From positions 39,216,338 through 39,280,337 of the forward strand of contig OX457061.1 in NCBI GenBank assembly GCA_949752795.1: a stretch of 64,000 nucleotides of DNA. Direction: 5' to 3'. Source of the DNA: Hyperoodon ampullatus (lineage: Eukaryota; Chordata; Mammalia; Artiodactyla; Ziphiidae). Of this stretch, positions 33,601 through 45,700 are shown piece after piece. Position numbers and translations under genes: made by a program. How positions within the stretch are numbered: position 1 is the stretch's first letter; each line of letters opens with the position of its first letter. Below the pieces are notes generated by a model. It made no database searches. It was not told where the DNA came from and saw only the letters and a program-made list of their open reading frames with translations.

Positions 33601-35299
33601 CTATTCAGCCTTAGCTGGCAGAGGTGTTAGGGGGTCTCGTTTTTTTCTGTGGTGTTGGCTGGAGGAGAGCCATTGTTGTCTAAAAGTTCTGTCTTTGTGG
33701 GCTGCCCCTTCTGGTCCTTTGACTAAAGACAGAAGACTTGCAGATTGTTTTTGTATGTGCCCATTAGCATTTTTGGATTGGAAAAAAATGCAGATATCCA
33801 CTACAAAATTAAAAACTTGCTGATGATGGAGGCAGAAGCTCAGACACGGACATTTTCAAAATAGTTTTAACCCTTACCTAAAGGTATTGAAAAAGAAGTA
33901 TATTAGAGGCCCTGAAAGATACTTAAGTATAAGAACAGAAGACTGCCCTAATTATCCATGGGTATTCAGAAAGTTTTGATGAATTTGATGTGTAGGGTAT
34001 CTACACAACAGGGCTCCCAGTTTGCGATCATGGCAGTAGGATTCTGACCACAGATTAATTTTGAGAGGAGCAAGACTGTAAAAGGAAACTTCCAAGGACC
34101 TTCCAGGGATGTCTTAGAGTAAGTTGTTGTGCTGCTGAGCAAGTGATGCTCAAAGAAGAGGACACTGAGTTTAGCAGCAGTTCTAAAATTTTAAAAACAT
34201 GTATGAAAATCAAAAAACAAAAAACACCACCAGTTATATGCTAAGGCAGTTGCCCAATTCCACCAACCGCGTTTTGCCTCAGAATATTCCAACCACACTC
34301 CTGTTACCTATTAAGCCTCTGTGTCCTCAAGACACAGAGGATACTCCCTCAACAGAGAAGCCTCTGCATGGCTGTGGTCTCCCAGTCATTCCCCAAGTTA
34401 GCACTTCTTTCTTGAGTTCGCAGCTGGCTGTCCAGCTGTTGAAGCTTCACTTGGGGATTATAAGTATTTCTTTTTATAGGCTCAGACTGTTGGGTGGTAC
34501 GAACTCTTTGCCTCACCAAATCATATGAACCCTTTTAGCTTTAATTTTTAAAATCAGATAAGTGGAAATCCTCGAGTCAAGAAATTGACAGTAAATATAA
34601 TATATTTTCCCCACCCTGAGGATGAATTCTGGGAGGCTGGCTATTTAAAGATAGATTTTGGGGTCTTTGGAGCTGTCAACATGAACCTGTTATTTAAAGA
34701 CAATCTCTTCTGATTGGACTTGAAATTTTTAATGGACCTTAAATTTTACTAAGGCTATTTGTCCAGTTGTGCCTAAAACCTACTGGACTAATCCCAGGTA
34801 GCGATCATGGCAATTCCAGGATGATGGTCCAAGTGCCCACCTTCTAGCAGGTCCAGTAGCAATGTTCTCAAGGGGACTTAGTCTAGCCAAGGAGGTAGGA
34901 CCTCATCATATAAAAATCTGAATGACAATAAAAGATTTAAATAATTTGAAACCAATGGGTGCCACATGATTAATCAAACAATGACTTGTACATATCATGC
35001 TTAGCAGAAAGGACAGAACTCTTTCCCGTCCTGAGGGGTTGGAGTTTGAGCTAGTTCAGGGAGAAAACAAAGGTGGGATTTGGAAATGTGGAATAGCCAG
35101 AGGAGTCAGCCCTAGGTATGCAGGAGGCATATTCCCAGCAGGGGCAAAAACATAGATGTTGGGACCCACATGGGGCCTTCTCAGGCAGTGAGAAGACCAG
35201 TCTAGCTTGGGCAAAGGGTCAGCTAAACTGAGCGAAGGAGAGATTTTTATCAGTGTAGGATGGGGGCTTGGTTGTGAAAGGCTTTGAAAATCAGGTTAA
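33601..35299. other. Unannotated DNA, possibly partly ancient L1M/LTR
   Basis: No gene recognised. 33,600-33,830 may continue the L1M 3' UTR of the preceding tandem repeat. A 10-bp-stem hairpin lies at 34,316-34,340. The 109-111 codon frames show no domains. Confidence 0.4.
34316..34340. other. Perfect 10-bp inverted repeat with 5-nt loop
   Basis: 'cctctgtgtc' followed by 'ctcaa' and 'gacacagagg'. The arms are perfectly complementary. The surroundings are not A- or T-tailed, so it is not a bacterial-type terminator, and no ncRNA family is recognised. Confidence 0.7.
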
Positions 35300-35516
35300 T
35301 AATCAGTTGATACTTATTGATCACATCCCAGGTGCCACAAAATATTCTAAGACTTTTACATGTGTTTTAATTCTCCTATTATTATTATTGTTATTGTCAA
35401 CACCAATGTATAGCTGAGAAAACTGAAAAACAGGGAAGTTAAATGACTTTCCTAGTTGGAGTAAGTGTGAGAAACAGGTGTGAACAGAATCCAGCTCTGC
35501 TCTACTGCCTCTTGTT
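35300..35516 (+). repeat. MIR SINE
   Basis: Sense MIR: 'acttattgatcacatcccaggtgcca', 'attctaagacttttacatgtgttttaattctcc', a (TTA)n expansion, 'tagctgagaaaactgaaaaacagggaagttaaatgactttcctag' and 'acagaatccagctctgc'. Good order over the full MIR length. Confidence 0.75.
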
Positions 35517-35879
35517 ACCACTGAGCAGTTTAACCAGCCCTCTTGGCGATAGGGACCCATTGACCAATTTGGTGCACAGGTTCTCAGCAAAGGCCACATT
35601 CACTATTAGATTACGGTGCATATTCACCTTGGAGTGCTATTGGATGCCCAGACTTTTCCTGGGACTGCATTTGCATCTTGTTCCTGTGGGACCACCGAAA
35701 GGCATTACCAAATCACTCGGATATCTGAGTCCAGGCATCGCAGGAAGGGTGAGATGGGATGACCAATTCCCTACAAGTGATTTTGGAGGTGGAGGGCTCT
35801 GATCCATTTGTGCAGAATCTCACATTGAGCCCAAAGGAGACTGTGTCCTGCCATTGGAGTTGAGAAGTCAGTCAGGGGA
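35517..35879. other. Unannotated unique-looking DNA
   Basis: No gene or repeat recognised. The 119-codon plus frame at 35,443-35,802 starts in the MIR and is treated as chance. Confidence 0.4.
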
Positions 35880-36480
35880 ATACAATTCATTTATTCTTTC
35901 CTTTATTCACTCAACCACTACTAGTTAAGTGCTGTCCAAGTGTCAGGAACTGAGCTGGGTGTAACAAATATAGGCAATCCAGTCTTATGTAGATTAACAT
36001 TAATTAATGAGATAATCTTAGATGTCTGCATGAAGTCAATAGAATAGAGTGATGAATAAGGAATAAAATAGCTGATGGGGAAAGGCCTGAATTCATGACA
36101 TGTGGGATGGACCTAAAAGATTCAAAGTGGACAGCCATGTGAAGAGTGGGAGGAAGACATTCTCAGCAGAGGCAACAGAAAGTACAAAGACCCTGAGGGG
36201 AGAATGAGCCTGGTGAGGCGGAGAAAAGAAAGGCCAGTGTGACTGGAGAGGACAATTGAGGAAGAGCTTGAAGAGAAATGAAGGCTTGGAGAAGTGGCAG
36301 GTTCAGGCCAGCTAGGGCCTTTAGAGTCTGCAGTAAGGAGTTTAAATTTTATTCTGTGTGTGATGAGAAGTCACTGAAGTTAATAAAGAAGACTCATTTC
36401 ATTAACATGTGTCTGGAGAGGTTTGAACAAGTTTTGTCAAATTGCCCTTCTGAAGAAGAGCTTGGCCCAGGTCACTGGTG
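35880..36480 (-). mobile_element. L2 LINE 3' half (antisense)
   Basis: Antisense L2 from its 3' end: 'cctttattcactcaaccactactagttaagtgctgtccaag', then 'gacagccatgtgaagagtgggaggaagacattctcagcag' near 36,130, 'gtacaaagaccctgagggga' near 36,182, 'ggccagtgtgactggagagg' near 36,232 and 'taaggagtttaaattttattctg' near 36,335. Long and clear, no open frame. Confidence 0.85.
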
Positions 36481-36654
36481 ACACATACCTGCTGTTACAG
36501 TTAATGGTTGGGTGGGAGGTGAGCACACTCCCATGAGATGTCCTCTAAGGTGGGAGAGAGGGTGGGTAGTCCTGGACTCTCTAGGTACTGAGAAGACCAG
36601 AGAAACCAGAATTCTGAGGAAGCAGCTCTCAGGAATAGCAGAAGAGGCCTCCCG

Positions 36655-37135
36655 TAGGTTTTGGGCATACCTCACATAGAGAGGTGGGATCTGTGTCCCC
36701 GTCCCTTGAATCTTGGCATGTTTGTGACTGTTTGGGCCAATAGAATGTGGTAGAGCGATGCTATGAGACTTCTGAAGCTGGGTCATAAAAAGCAATACAT
36801 AAAAAATGTTCTTGGAGGCCTGAGCTGTCATGCAGGGAGTCCAGCTTTCTTTAGTTCCAGCCCACAGGGGCCATATGGTGACAGTCTCAGGTGAGTCCAG
36901 CCTTCCAATCATCCCTGCCAAGGTGCAGGGCATGACAGTAAAGCTGTCTGCCAGCTGAATACCATTGAGTGACCTTCGTGGCTGCGTTATGAGACTGAAG
37001 AATCGATCTTCTGAGCCCTGCACAAATTCCTGGCAATAAAACCTTACCCATAAAATCATGTGATGCAATAAAATGGTTGTTGTTGTAAGCCACTAAGACT
37101 TGGGATAGTTGGTTAAGGAGCAGTAGTAAGGATCG
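36655..37135 (+). mobile_element. MLT1-like LTR (ERVL-MaLR endogenous retroviral remnant)
   Basis: 'gaggtgggatctgtgtccccgtcccttgaatcttggc' near 36,681, 'tttgggccaatagaatgtgg' near 36,730, 'aaggtgcagggcatgaca' near 36,919, 'gctgaataccattgagtgacc' near 36,955 and 'aatggttgttgttgtaagccactaag' near 37,072 are in LTR order. A solo non-coding remnant. The open minus frame of 198 codons (36,472-37,068) is antisense to it and not a retroviral protein. Confidence 0.75.
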
Positions 37136-38222
37136 TATGAGGACAAGAAAGAAGAGCCAGACCTTGGGGTGCCAGGCATTCAGTCTGCAGAAGGCCGGGT
37201 TCTTCAACCATGGCTGACATGTGGGTTTTACCAGTCCCCAGGGGAGGCCAGAGACGTGCCCAATGTCCAGTGGCTATTCAGGAGGGACCTCATACACATC
37301 TTTTTTAGGATCATTTCCTCAGGGACTTGCCATGAAAACACAGCTCACTGTGTTTAAAAAAATCCTCAGCTACCTTTGGAGGCTAATGCCTTAGGCCACA
37401 AATCAAAAACAGCAGACTACTAACTCCAGAGCTGCTGAAAGGCCTCAGTTCTGGCTTCTGTGTCATCTTGGTTTTGAGAACGGAATCCATTCTGAGACAA
37501 ATATGGGCATTGTTTCCAAATAAAAGAAATCAAGATTCATAGTCTTTCTTCATAATTAAAGTTTCTGAAAAGAAAAACTGTGTTGGTCTCAGGTCTCTGG
37601 GTTGGTAGGGTCACCTCTGGTTTGGCTTCTTTTCTGTGTGTCACAAAATGAATTTATAAATGAGTGCTTAAGAAAAGCCCAAAACAAAAGAGAAAAACTT
37701 CTTTGGAAAAATGATAGTGAGAATGGAGCTTTCTTGCTCTGGAGCAAACTTCTTATGAGGATTCCATGTGGCTATCCCTAGTCGCAAGGTGAATTGGGTT
37801 TTCTTTATTTCATTTATGTTTTATAAATGGTTCTTATTGGCCATGGGGCCTTATGCTCATTTCCAAAGGTGAGGAGCCTGAGGACAAAGGCAGGATGACT
37901 GACTTAAAGTCAGAGGTAAACTGTGTCCACACAGTTCTTCCCCCGGTAATTGGTTAAGAACCACAGGAGATATAATTCAGCCCGTCTCAGACCCTGAGTT
38001 CCATAGTCACTGTAGGTCACTCCACCATATTTCTAACAAGAATGAGGTAGTACCAACAGGTAAAAACTAACAATGGGAATGCAGATTTCCACTCTGTAGA
38101 AGTCATTGTCTATACTTTGGTCTTTTTACATTTAATCTCTCTTGCACACTATTTCTTACTGTTGAATACTTTTGAGAACATATTTCAGTTATGTCTATTA
38201 AATTAGCTTTTCAAGAACATTC

Positions 38223-38267
<45 letters not shown>

Positions 38268-39964
38268 CACACACACACATATGTGCATGTATTCCTATCT
38301 AATTTTTATCTAAATTTTATGTTGTTCACCGATTCTAACTTGGAATCATTTATTTAATAGTTAATCATTTATTTAATAGCAAGTGTCTACACTATGAGGA
38401 TTCTTTGTAATTAAAAAAGATGAAACTAATAACACGGGTTTCCTATTTCTTGAGTCCATGCTTATCATACTCCCTTAGGGGATTACAGTTATTATCAACA
38501 TGTGGATGCAAATAGTTTTAATGTAGGCAGAACATCTTAGTTAAAAGAATAATTCTGGACACTGAAAAACAGAAAAATCAACAGAATGTTAATTGTTCTT
38601 ATGTACTGAGACTTAAATTGTTAATCTTCTTGTGATTCATATAATTCCATGAATCAGAAACCCAAACTCAGAGATGGAAATCTAATTTACAAAATGTTCT
38701 TCTTTAAGGATTTTATATGAGGAGATAATGGATCTTTCCTCTTTCCTGCAAAAACTTAATGAAACAAAAATTTAAATTAAAAATACTAAGTATTTGAAAA
38801 TCAATTTACTTAGAACAGTTGTGCTGAGAGTTAACACACATCCTGAGTAATTTGCCTTCATTTTCATGTTTTAATATTTTGGTTCTCTGGGTCACAATTG
38901 TGAGAATCCATCCTTTTTTCATTTGCCTTCCCATTCCTGATGCTCCATCACAATGCCACTACCTTGTACACAGTCTCACCAGAAATGCAGTATTTGATGT
39001 ACCTTTTTATGAAGCCACCTGGAACCTGCTTTTGCGGAAGGGTCAGCATTCCCTTCCCTGGACAGGCGAAGCTGCTGCACGTAAAGGTTAAACGTATTGG
39101 ACAGATTCAGCCAGGCTGCTGCCTCCTAAGCTCCGCATGTTGTTTCGTTTATTATTTCTCTTTATTGCCTCTGTGCTGGCAATAAAGTTAGGTTATAAAA
39201 TTAGAGTGCGGTCACCACGTCCGGTTTCCCAGATTTCCATGTCATCTTGGGAAGCCCCAAAGTTCCTCATCGGTGCCACTGGGTGTTTTCATCTGTCTTA
39301 ATTGAAGGTTGTGGAGATTGACAGAGCATAATTTTTAAAAAACGGGGACAGGGAAGCAAAGCTAAAGTTGATTTTTTGGAGCAAACTTGTGCCTCGTATG
39401 AAATAAAGATTAGTTATTCAAAGCAAATTCGCCACCTTGAAGGCCCTTCTCTTGCATGAGGACCATGTAGGTCGCAGGCAGCCCCAGGAACCCCCAGCAA
39501 AGTCCACACAGAAAGAGCCCACGACCAGCGGGGTGACCACCCACAGAACCCAGGGGAGTGCCAGTCTGCTGGCCGCCCTGAGAGCGCGTGCGCGGGAAGC
39601 TCAGGTTCTGGAAGGGTGGCCAACCATCTCTGTCCCAGCACAGCCTCCCCAAGCCTTCAGCTAACCTGCCGGTCATTTGACTTTTGTCTCCACTGCCACT
39701 CCTTTCTAAGTGACAAGGAGTGGCTCTCTTTGAAGAGGGGAAACTCAAGGAGGTCTAAACACAAAAACTATCCTCAGAGAAGTTTTCTTTGCTTTCTTTC
39801 TTCTAAAGCACGGAATCGATTTAAAAAGGAAAAGGAAAAACAAACAAGCAAACACTCCCCGTGCCCCTGCAAATATTCTCGCGAGACACACAATCTAAAA
39901 AATATATGTTTTCTTGCGAGGAAAATAGCTAATGGTATTGATAACTACCTTTGGATGAGGCCTA
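37136..39964. other. Unannotated DNA with dinucleotide repeats
   Basis: Mostly AT-rich unique-looking DNA. A possible MIR core lies at about 37,860-37,935. A (TA)n(CA)n(TA)n(CA)n tract lies at 38,226-38,282. A GC-rich, CpG-bearing patch lies at 39,470-39,660. No gene is firmly supported. Confidence 0.4.
38226..38282. repeat. Compound (TA)n/(CA)n microsatellite
   Basis: Alternating TA, CA, TA and CA blocks in a 57-bp tract. Purine-pyrimidine alternation throughout makes it a possible Z-DNA former and a likely polymorphic marker. Confidence 0.95.
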
Positions 39965-40110
39965 CTTGTATTTGATCTCCTGTGATTTTTACAACCACTC
40001 CATGAGGTAGGAACTGCAATATCCCCACGCTACACAGAAGAGGATCTGGACCTACTCACCCAAAGTACACAGCTGCTGACTCCAGCCTGGGTCTGGCTGA
40101 CCCTGGAGCT
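39965..40110 (+). repeat. MIR SINE
   Basis: Sense MIR: 'ctcctgtgatttttacaaccactccatgaggtaggaactgcaatatccccac', 'ctacacagaagaggatctgg', 'cccaaagtacacagctgctgactcc'. Strong order and spacing. Confidence 0.78.
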
Positions 40111-40203
40111 CACGCCCATGACCCTCAAGCAGTATTTTGCCCTTGAACTTAATGCTCCTGGCTGGGCGACCATAGCTGCCTCCAGGGAGGAGCTCCCCCA
40201 GGG

Positions 40204-40390
40204 CAGTGGTTCTTAATGGGGAGCGAGTTTACCCCCTAGGGGACATTTCGCAACGTCTGGAGACATTTTTGATTGCTGAAACTTGCAACTGGCCAGGGAT
40301 GCAACTCGACATCCCATACTTCAAAGGATAGCTTCCACAACAAAGAATTATCTGGCTGAAAATGTCAAGTGTCCAGGTGGAGAAACCCTG
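40204..40390 (+). mobile_element. MER20 (hAT-Charlie non-autonomous DNA transposon)
   Basis: Starts 'cagtggttcttaatggg' and ends 'gtggagaaaccctg', which are imperfect terminal inverted repeats. Internal text 'ccctaggggacatttcgcaacgtctggagacatttttg' and 'ccacaacaaagaattatctggctgaaaatgtcaa' matches MER20 closely. MER20 elements have been co-opted as enhancers in the endometrium of placental mammals; whether this copy has activity cannot be read from sequence. Confidence 0.92.
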
Positions 40391-40999
40391 CCATAGATGC
40401 TTCCTTCTATTTTGTGACATTTAAGTTTAATGTGGTTTACTATGTTGTGAATAATTGGAAAGAGAGGAAACTGTAGGGTGAAAATGAAACTGTTCCCATA
40501 AATCGTCACCCATGGCAATATCAGCCCATGCCTTTATGCGCAAAATGATTCAGAAATCACACCAAAGCCACAATATTTTCTCCTTAAAACTTGGGCAAGA
40601 TGTGCACACCTATGAGACTCAGTGTAATGGACAATTGATGGTTGCCGTCCTGCTATTGTTGAATCCATTCTTTGCTCCCTCTTTGGCACAGCTGCATCTG
40701 GATCTCCAGGGGATTCTGAAGAGCCAATGTCACCCCAGATCCTGGGGTGGAGATTGTTGCTGAGAGGTGGGCATGTGACCAAAGCAGAGAGAACATCTGG
40801 CTGTTTTCTGGGAATCCTGGGACAGAGCTCTCCTCCTAAGGGTGATTGGAGTGAGAGTCGGAGGTCAGGAACAGCTCTGGCCATTTTTCTACCACGAGGG
40901 AAGTTCTGGCACGGGTGACAGTCCTGTAGCTGGCTGGTACCCGTGGTAACCAGTGGCTCATCTTTGTCAGTAGCAGCCTGCTTCCTTCTCAACCTCCAA
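40391..40999. other. Unannotated DNA, possible old LTR or L1M piece
   Basis: 'gtgggcatgtgaccaaagcag' near 40,767 and 'agaacatctggctgttttctggg' resemble a common ancient repeat, but I cannot name it. No gene supported. Confidence 0.35.
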
Positions 41000-41255
41000 G
41001 CCTTCGCTTAAGCAGTTCCCTCCGCCTGGAATAGCCTCCCAGGGCTGTTTCCTGACCTCCTTCAAAGCTCAGCCCCATAGCTTCTCCTCGATGAAGGCTT
41101 CCTTGAATACTCTAAATCTGAGTCTGTTTATTGACTGTGAGAGATGAGTTATGTTGTGTATTTTCATGATCTACCCAAATAGATTATAAGCCCCTGGAAG
41201 GCAGGCTTGTGTCCTATATTTCTCTATATTCTGTGCTTATTGTCTAACAGGCCTG
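41000..41255 (+). mobile_element. L2 LINE 3' end
   Basis: Sense L2: 'cagttccctccgcctggaatagcc', 'ctgacctccttcaaagctcagcccc', 'gatgaaggcttccttgaatac', 'agattataagcccctggaaggcaggcttgtgtcc' and 'ttctctatattctgtgc'. The order is that of the L2 3' region. Confidence 0.85.
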
Positions 41256-41549
41256 AGGGCTGCAGACAGAGAGCCACACAGGCTGTGTGACTTGAGGTCC
41301 CATTTTGCCTGGCTTTGTTTGGAAGATGAGAACAGACAGGTGGTTGGGGGAGACAGGCTTTGTGATGCTACACTTCTAAGTCCCCTCTGCCAACCCGGGA
41401 CCCACACGTTTGTGTGATACTCACGTCCTCAAATGGGTCTTGCCGGCTCAGCCTATTGCCTCTGTCCTCTTTTCTCCTCCCTCCTTTATGATCATTTCTT
41501 ATGCTTCATCTGCTCCCCCACTTCTCAGCTAGGGAACAGCCAGCTAGTT
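41256..41549. other. Unannotated unique-looking DNA
   Basis: Nothing recognisable as gene or repeat. Confidence 0.4.
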
Positions 41550-41665
41550 TTTCACTTCCTGTGCCTCTTTTCCTCACCTGAACCTGGCTTATAGGGAAGT
41601 TATGAGGCTTAATGGAGCCGTCCCATGCACTGTGTGTACTCATTGAATAGTAGGTGTTATGAAGA
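41550..41665 (-). repeat. MIR SINE fragment
   Basis: Antisense MIR order: 'cctgtgcctcttttcctcacctg', 'tatagggaagttatgaggcttaatgg', 'catgcactgtgtgtactcattgaatagtagg'. Confidence 0.5.
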
Positions 41666-41751
41666 GCCACAGGGTGGGTGAATGCAGAGGAAGAAAGGGA
41701 AACAAGCAGTTTTATCAGCTACTTATGCAGTTTGTCAGAGTTGGGGGTGTC

Positions 41752-42344
41752 TTTTTTTTTTTCTTCAATTTTCTATTTTATTAAAGTAGAGTTAACAAGT
41801 TTTGAGTTTTCTACCTAGGAAAAGACTGGTCAACTTTGGCTGCTTCATAAAAAAGTTATCATTCAAAAAAACAAATAAAAATCCATAGTTGCCTTTGCGA
41901 CTTAAAAGAAACAAACAACTATTTTAAAAGTTACCAAAACTCCAACCATATCTGAGACCATTATAAATTTCACACAGTAGACTTACCACACATATTACAT
42001 TTTCAAATTCTAACATAGCAAAACATAAACACATAATTTGGCTACATCTAATTATTTCAGAAAAGTTCAAAAAGTAACAAAGTTATGACTATAAAACTTT
42101 GGTAGTTCTTTTCTTTACAAAGTAAAAAACCTTAAATTTTTTATAAAGGAACACAAAACAATCCTTAAATTTCTTATAAATAGCTCTCAAGACATATATT
42201 ACCCATCTGCTGCAAGCTTTCTTTACATGACAGAATTTCCCAGGATACTTCACCACAAAGGATTATTTTCAAGAATTCTTCCAACATTTTACTCACATAA
42301 ATATGATTAAACACCTGCAGAAGTAGATGTGGATAAATGCATTA
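41752..42344 (-). other. Non-L1 segment with poly(A) signal and poly(A), joined to the 3' end of L1 element B
   Basis: On the minus strand this 0.6-kb AU-rich segment follows directly after the L1 3' end and its short A-run (42,345-42,352). It ends in AATAAA (plus-strand tttatt, 41,777-41,782), then after about 14 nt a second poly(A) (11 T on the plus strand, 41,752-41,762). That layout fits an L1 3' transduction. It would also fit a processed-mRNA 3' UTR fragment that an L1 later landed next to. I do not recognise the segment as any particular gene, and it has no open frame. Confidence 0.6.
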
Positions 42345-42707
42345 TTTTTTTTAACATCTTTATTGGAGTATAATTGCTTTACAATGGTGTGTTAGTTTCT
42401 GCTGTATAACAAAGTGAATCAGCTATACATATACATATATCCCCATATCTCCTCCTTCTTTGATCTCCCTCACACCTTACCTATCCCACCCCTCTAGGTG
42501 GGCACAAAACACTGAGCTGATCTCCCTGTGCTATGTGGCTGCATCCCACTAGCTATCTATTTTGCATTTGGTAGTGTATATGAGTCCATAACACTCTCTC
42601 ACTTCATCCCAGCATACCCTTCCCTCTCCCTGTGTCCTCAAGTTCATTCTCTACATCTGCGACTTTATTTCTGTCCTGTCCCTAGGTTATTCAGAACAAT
42701 TTTTTTT

Positions 42708-45700
42708 TAAGATTCCATATATATGTGTTAGCATATGGTATTTGTTTTCCTCTTTATGACTCACTTCACTCTGTATGACAGATTCTAGGTCCATCTACCT
42801 CACTACAAATAACAGTTTCATTTCTTTTTATGACTGAGTAATATTCCATTGCATATATGGGCCACATTTTCTTTATCCGTTCATCTGTCTGTGGACACTT
42901 AGGTTGCTTCCATGTCCTGGCTATTGTAAAGAGAGCTGCAATGAACGTTGTGATACATGACTCCTTTTGAATTATGGTTTTCTCATGGTATATGCCCAGT
43001 AGTGGGATTGCTGGGGCATATGGTAGTTCTATTTTTAGTTTTTTAAGGAACCTCCATACTGTTCTCCATAGTGACTGTATCAATTTACATTCCCATCCAA
43101 CAGTACAAGAGGGTTCCCTTTTCTCCACACCCTCTCCGGCATTTATTGTTTCTAGATTTTTTGATGATGGCCAATCTGACTGGTGTGAAGTGATACCTCA
43201 TTGTAGTTTTGATTTGCATTTCTCTAATGATTAGTGATGTTGAGCATCCTTTCATGTGTTTGTTGGCTACATGGTATATCTTTGGAGAAATGTCTATTTA
43301 GGTCTTCCACCCATTTTTGGATTGGGATTTTTTTTTTTTTTTTTTTTTTTTGATATTGAGCTGCATGAGCTGCTTGAAAATTTTGGAGATAAATCCTTTG
43401 TCAGTTGTTTCATTTGCAAATATTTTCTCCCATTCTGAGGGTTGTCTTTTCGTCTTGTTTATGGTTTCCTTTGCTGTTCAAAAGCTTAGAAGTTTCATTA
43501 TATCCCATTTGTTTATTTTTGTTTTTATTTCCACTTCTCTAGGAGGTGGGTCAAAAAGGATCTTGCTGTGATTTATGTCATAGAGTGTCCTGCCTATGTT
43601 ATCCTCTAAGAATTTGATAGTGTCTGACCTTACATTTAGCTCTTTAATCTATTTTGAGTTATTTTTGTATATGATGTTAGGGAGTGTTCTACTTTCATCC
43701 TTTTATATGTACTTGTCCAGTTTTCCCAGCACCACATATTGAAGAAGTTGCCTCTTCTCCATTGTATGTTCTTGCCTCCTTTATGAAAGACATGGTGACC
43801 ATATGTGCATGGGCTTACCTCTGGAGTTTCTATCCTGTTCAATTGATCTATATTCCGATTGTTGTGCCAGTACCATACTGCTCTGATTACTGTAGCTTTG
43901 TAGTATAGTCTGAAGTCAGGGAGCCTGATTCCTGCAGCTCCGTTTTTCCTTCTCAAGATTGCTTTGGCTATTTGGGGTCTTTTGTGTTTCCATACAAATT
44001 GTGCAGTTTTTTGTTCCGGTTCTGTGAATAATGCCAGTGGTAGTTTGTTAGGGATTGCATTGAATCTGTAGATTGTTTTGGGTAGTATAGTCATTTTCAC
44101 AATGTTGATTCTTCCAATACAAGAACATGGTATGTCTCTCCATCTGTTTGTATTGTCTTAAATTTCTTTCACCAGAGTCTTATAGTTTTCTGCATACAGG
44201 TCTTTTGTCTCCTTCTGTAAGTTTATTCCTAAGTGTTTTATTCTTTTTGTTGCAATGGTCAATGGGAGTGTTTCCTTAATTTCTCTTTCAGATTTTTTGC
44301 TGTTACTGTGTACGAACGCAAGAGATTTCTGTGCATTAATTTTGTATCCTGCTACTTTACCAAATTCATTGATTACCTCAGGTAGTTTTCTGGTAGCATC
44401 TTTAGGATTCTCTATGTATAGTATCGTGTCATCTGCAAACAGTGAAGCTATACTTCTTCTTTTCTGATTTGGATTCCTTTGATTTCTTTTTCTTCTCTGA
44501 TTGCTGTGACTAAAACTTCCAAAACTCTGTTGAATAATAGTGGTGAGAGTCGACAACCTTGTCTTGTTCCTGATCTTAGAAAAAATGGTTTCAGTTTTTC
44601 ACCATTGAGAATGATGTTGGCTGTAGATTTGTCATATATAGCCTTTATTATATTGAGGTAAGTTCTCTCTGTGCCTACTTTCTGGAGGGTTTTTTATCAT
44701 AAATTGGTGTTGAATTTTGTCAAAAGCTTTTTCTGCATCTATTGAGATGATCATAGGATTTTGCTCCTTCAGTTTGTTAGTATGGTTTATCACATTGATT
44801 GATTTGCATATGTTGAAAAATCCTTGCATTCCTGTGTAAACCCCATTTGATCATGGTGTATGATCCTTTTAATGCGGTGGTGGATTCTGTTTGCTAGTAT
44901 TTTGTTGAGGATTTTTGCATCCATGTTCATCAGTGATATTGGCCTGTAGTTTTCTTTCTTTATGACATCTTTATCTGGTTTTGGTATCAGAGTGATGGTG
45001 GCCTTGTAGAATGAGTTTGGGAGTGTTCCTCCCTCTGCTAAATTTTGGAAGAGTTTGAGAAGGATAGATGTTAGCTCTTCTCCAAATGTTTGATGGAACT
45101 CACCTGTGAAGCCGTCTGGTCCTGGGCTTTTGTTTGTTGGAAGATTTTTAATCATAGTCTCCATTCCAGTGCTTGTGATTGGTCTGTTTATATTTTCTAT
45201 TTCTTCCTGGTTCGGTCTCAGAAGGTTGTGCATTTCTAAGAATTTGTCCATTTCTTCCAGGTTGTCCATTTTATTGGCATATAGTTGCTTGTAGTAATCT
45301 CTCATGATCCTTTGTATTTCTACAGTGTCAGTTGTTACTTCCTTCTCATTTCTAATTCTGTTGATTTGAGTCTTCTCCCTTTTTTTCTTGATGAATCTGG
45401 CTGATGGTTTATCAATTTTGTTTATCTTCTAAAGAGCCAGCTTTTAGTTTTATTGATCTTTGCTGTTGTTTCCTTCATTTCTTTTTCATTTATTTCTGAT
45501 CTGAATTTTATGATTTCTTTCCTTCTGCTGACCATGGGTTTTTTGTTCTTCTTTCTCTTATTGCTTTAGGTGTAAGGTTAGATTTTTTCTTTGAGATGTT
45601 TCTTGTTTCTTGAAGTAGGATTGTATTATTATAAACTTCCCTCTTAGAACTGCTTTTGCTGCATCCCATAGGTTTTGGGTCATCGTGTTTTCATTGTCAT

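Noticed and set aside
36472..37068. 198-codon minus-strand open frame
   Set aside because: It is antisense to an MLT1-like LTR, matches no protein family by eye, and has no codon or domain signature. It is a chance open frame in a repeat.
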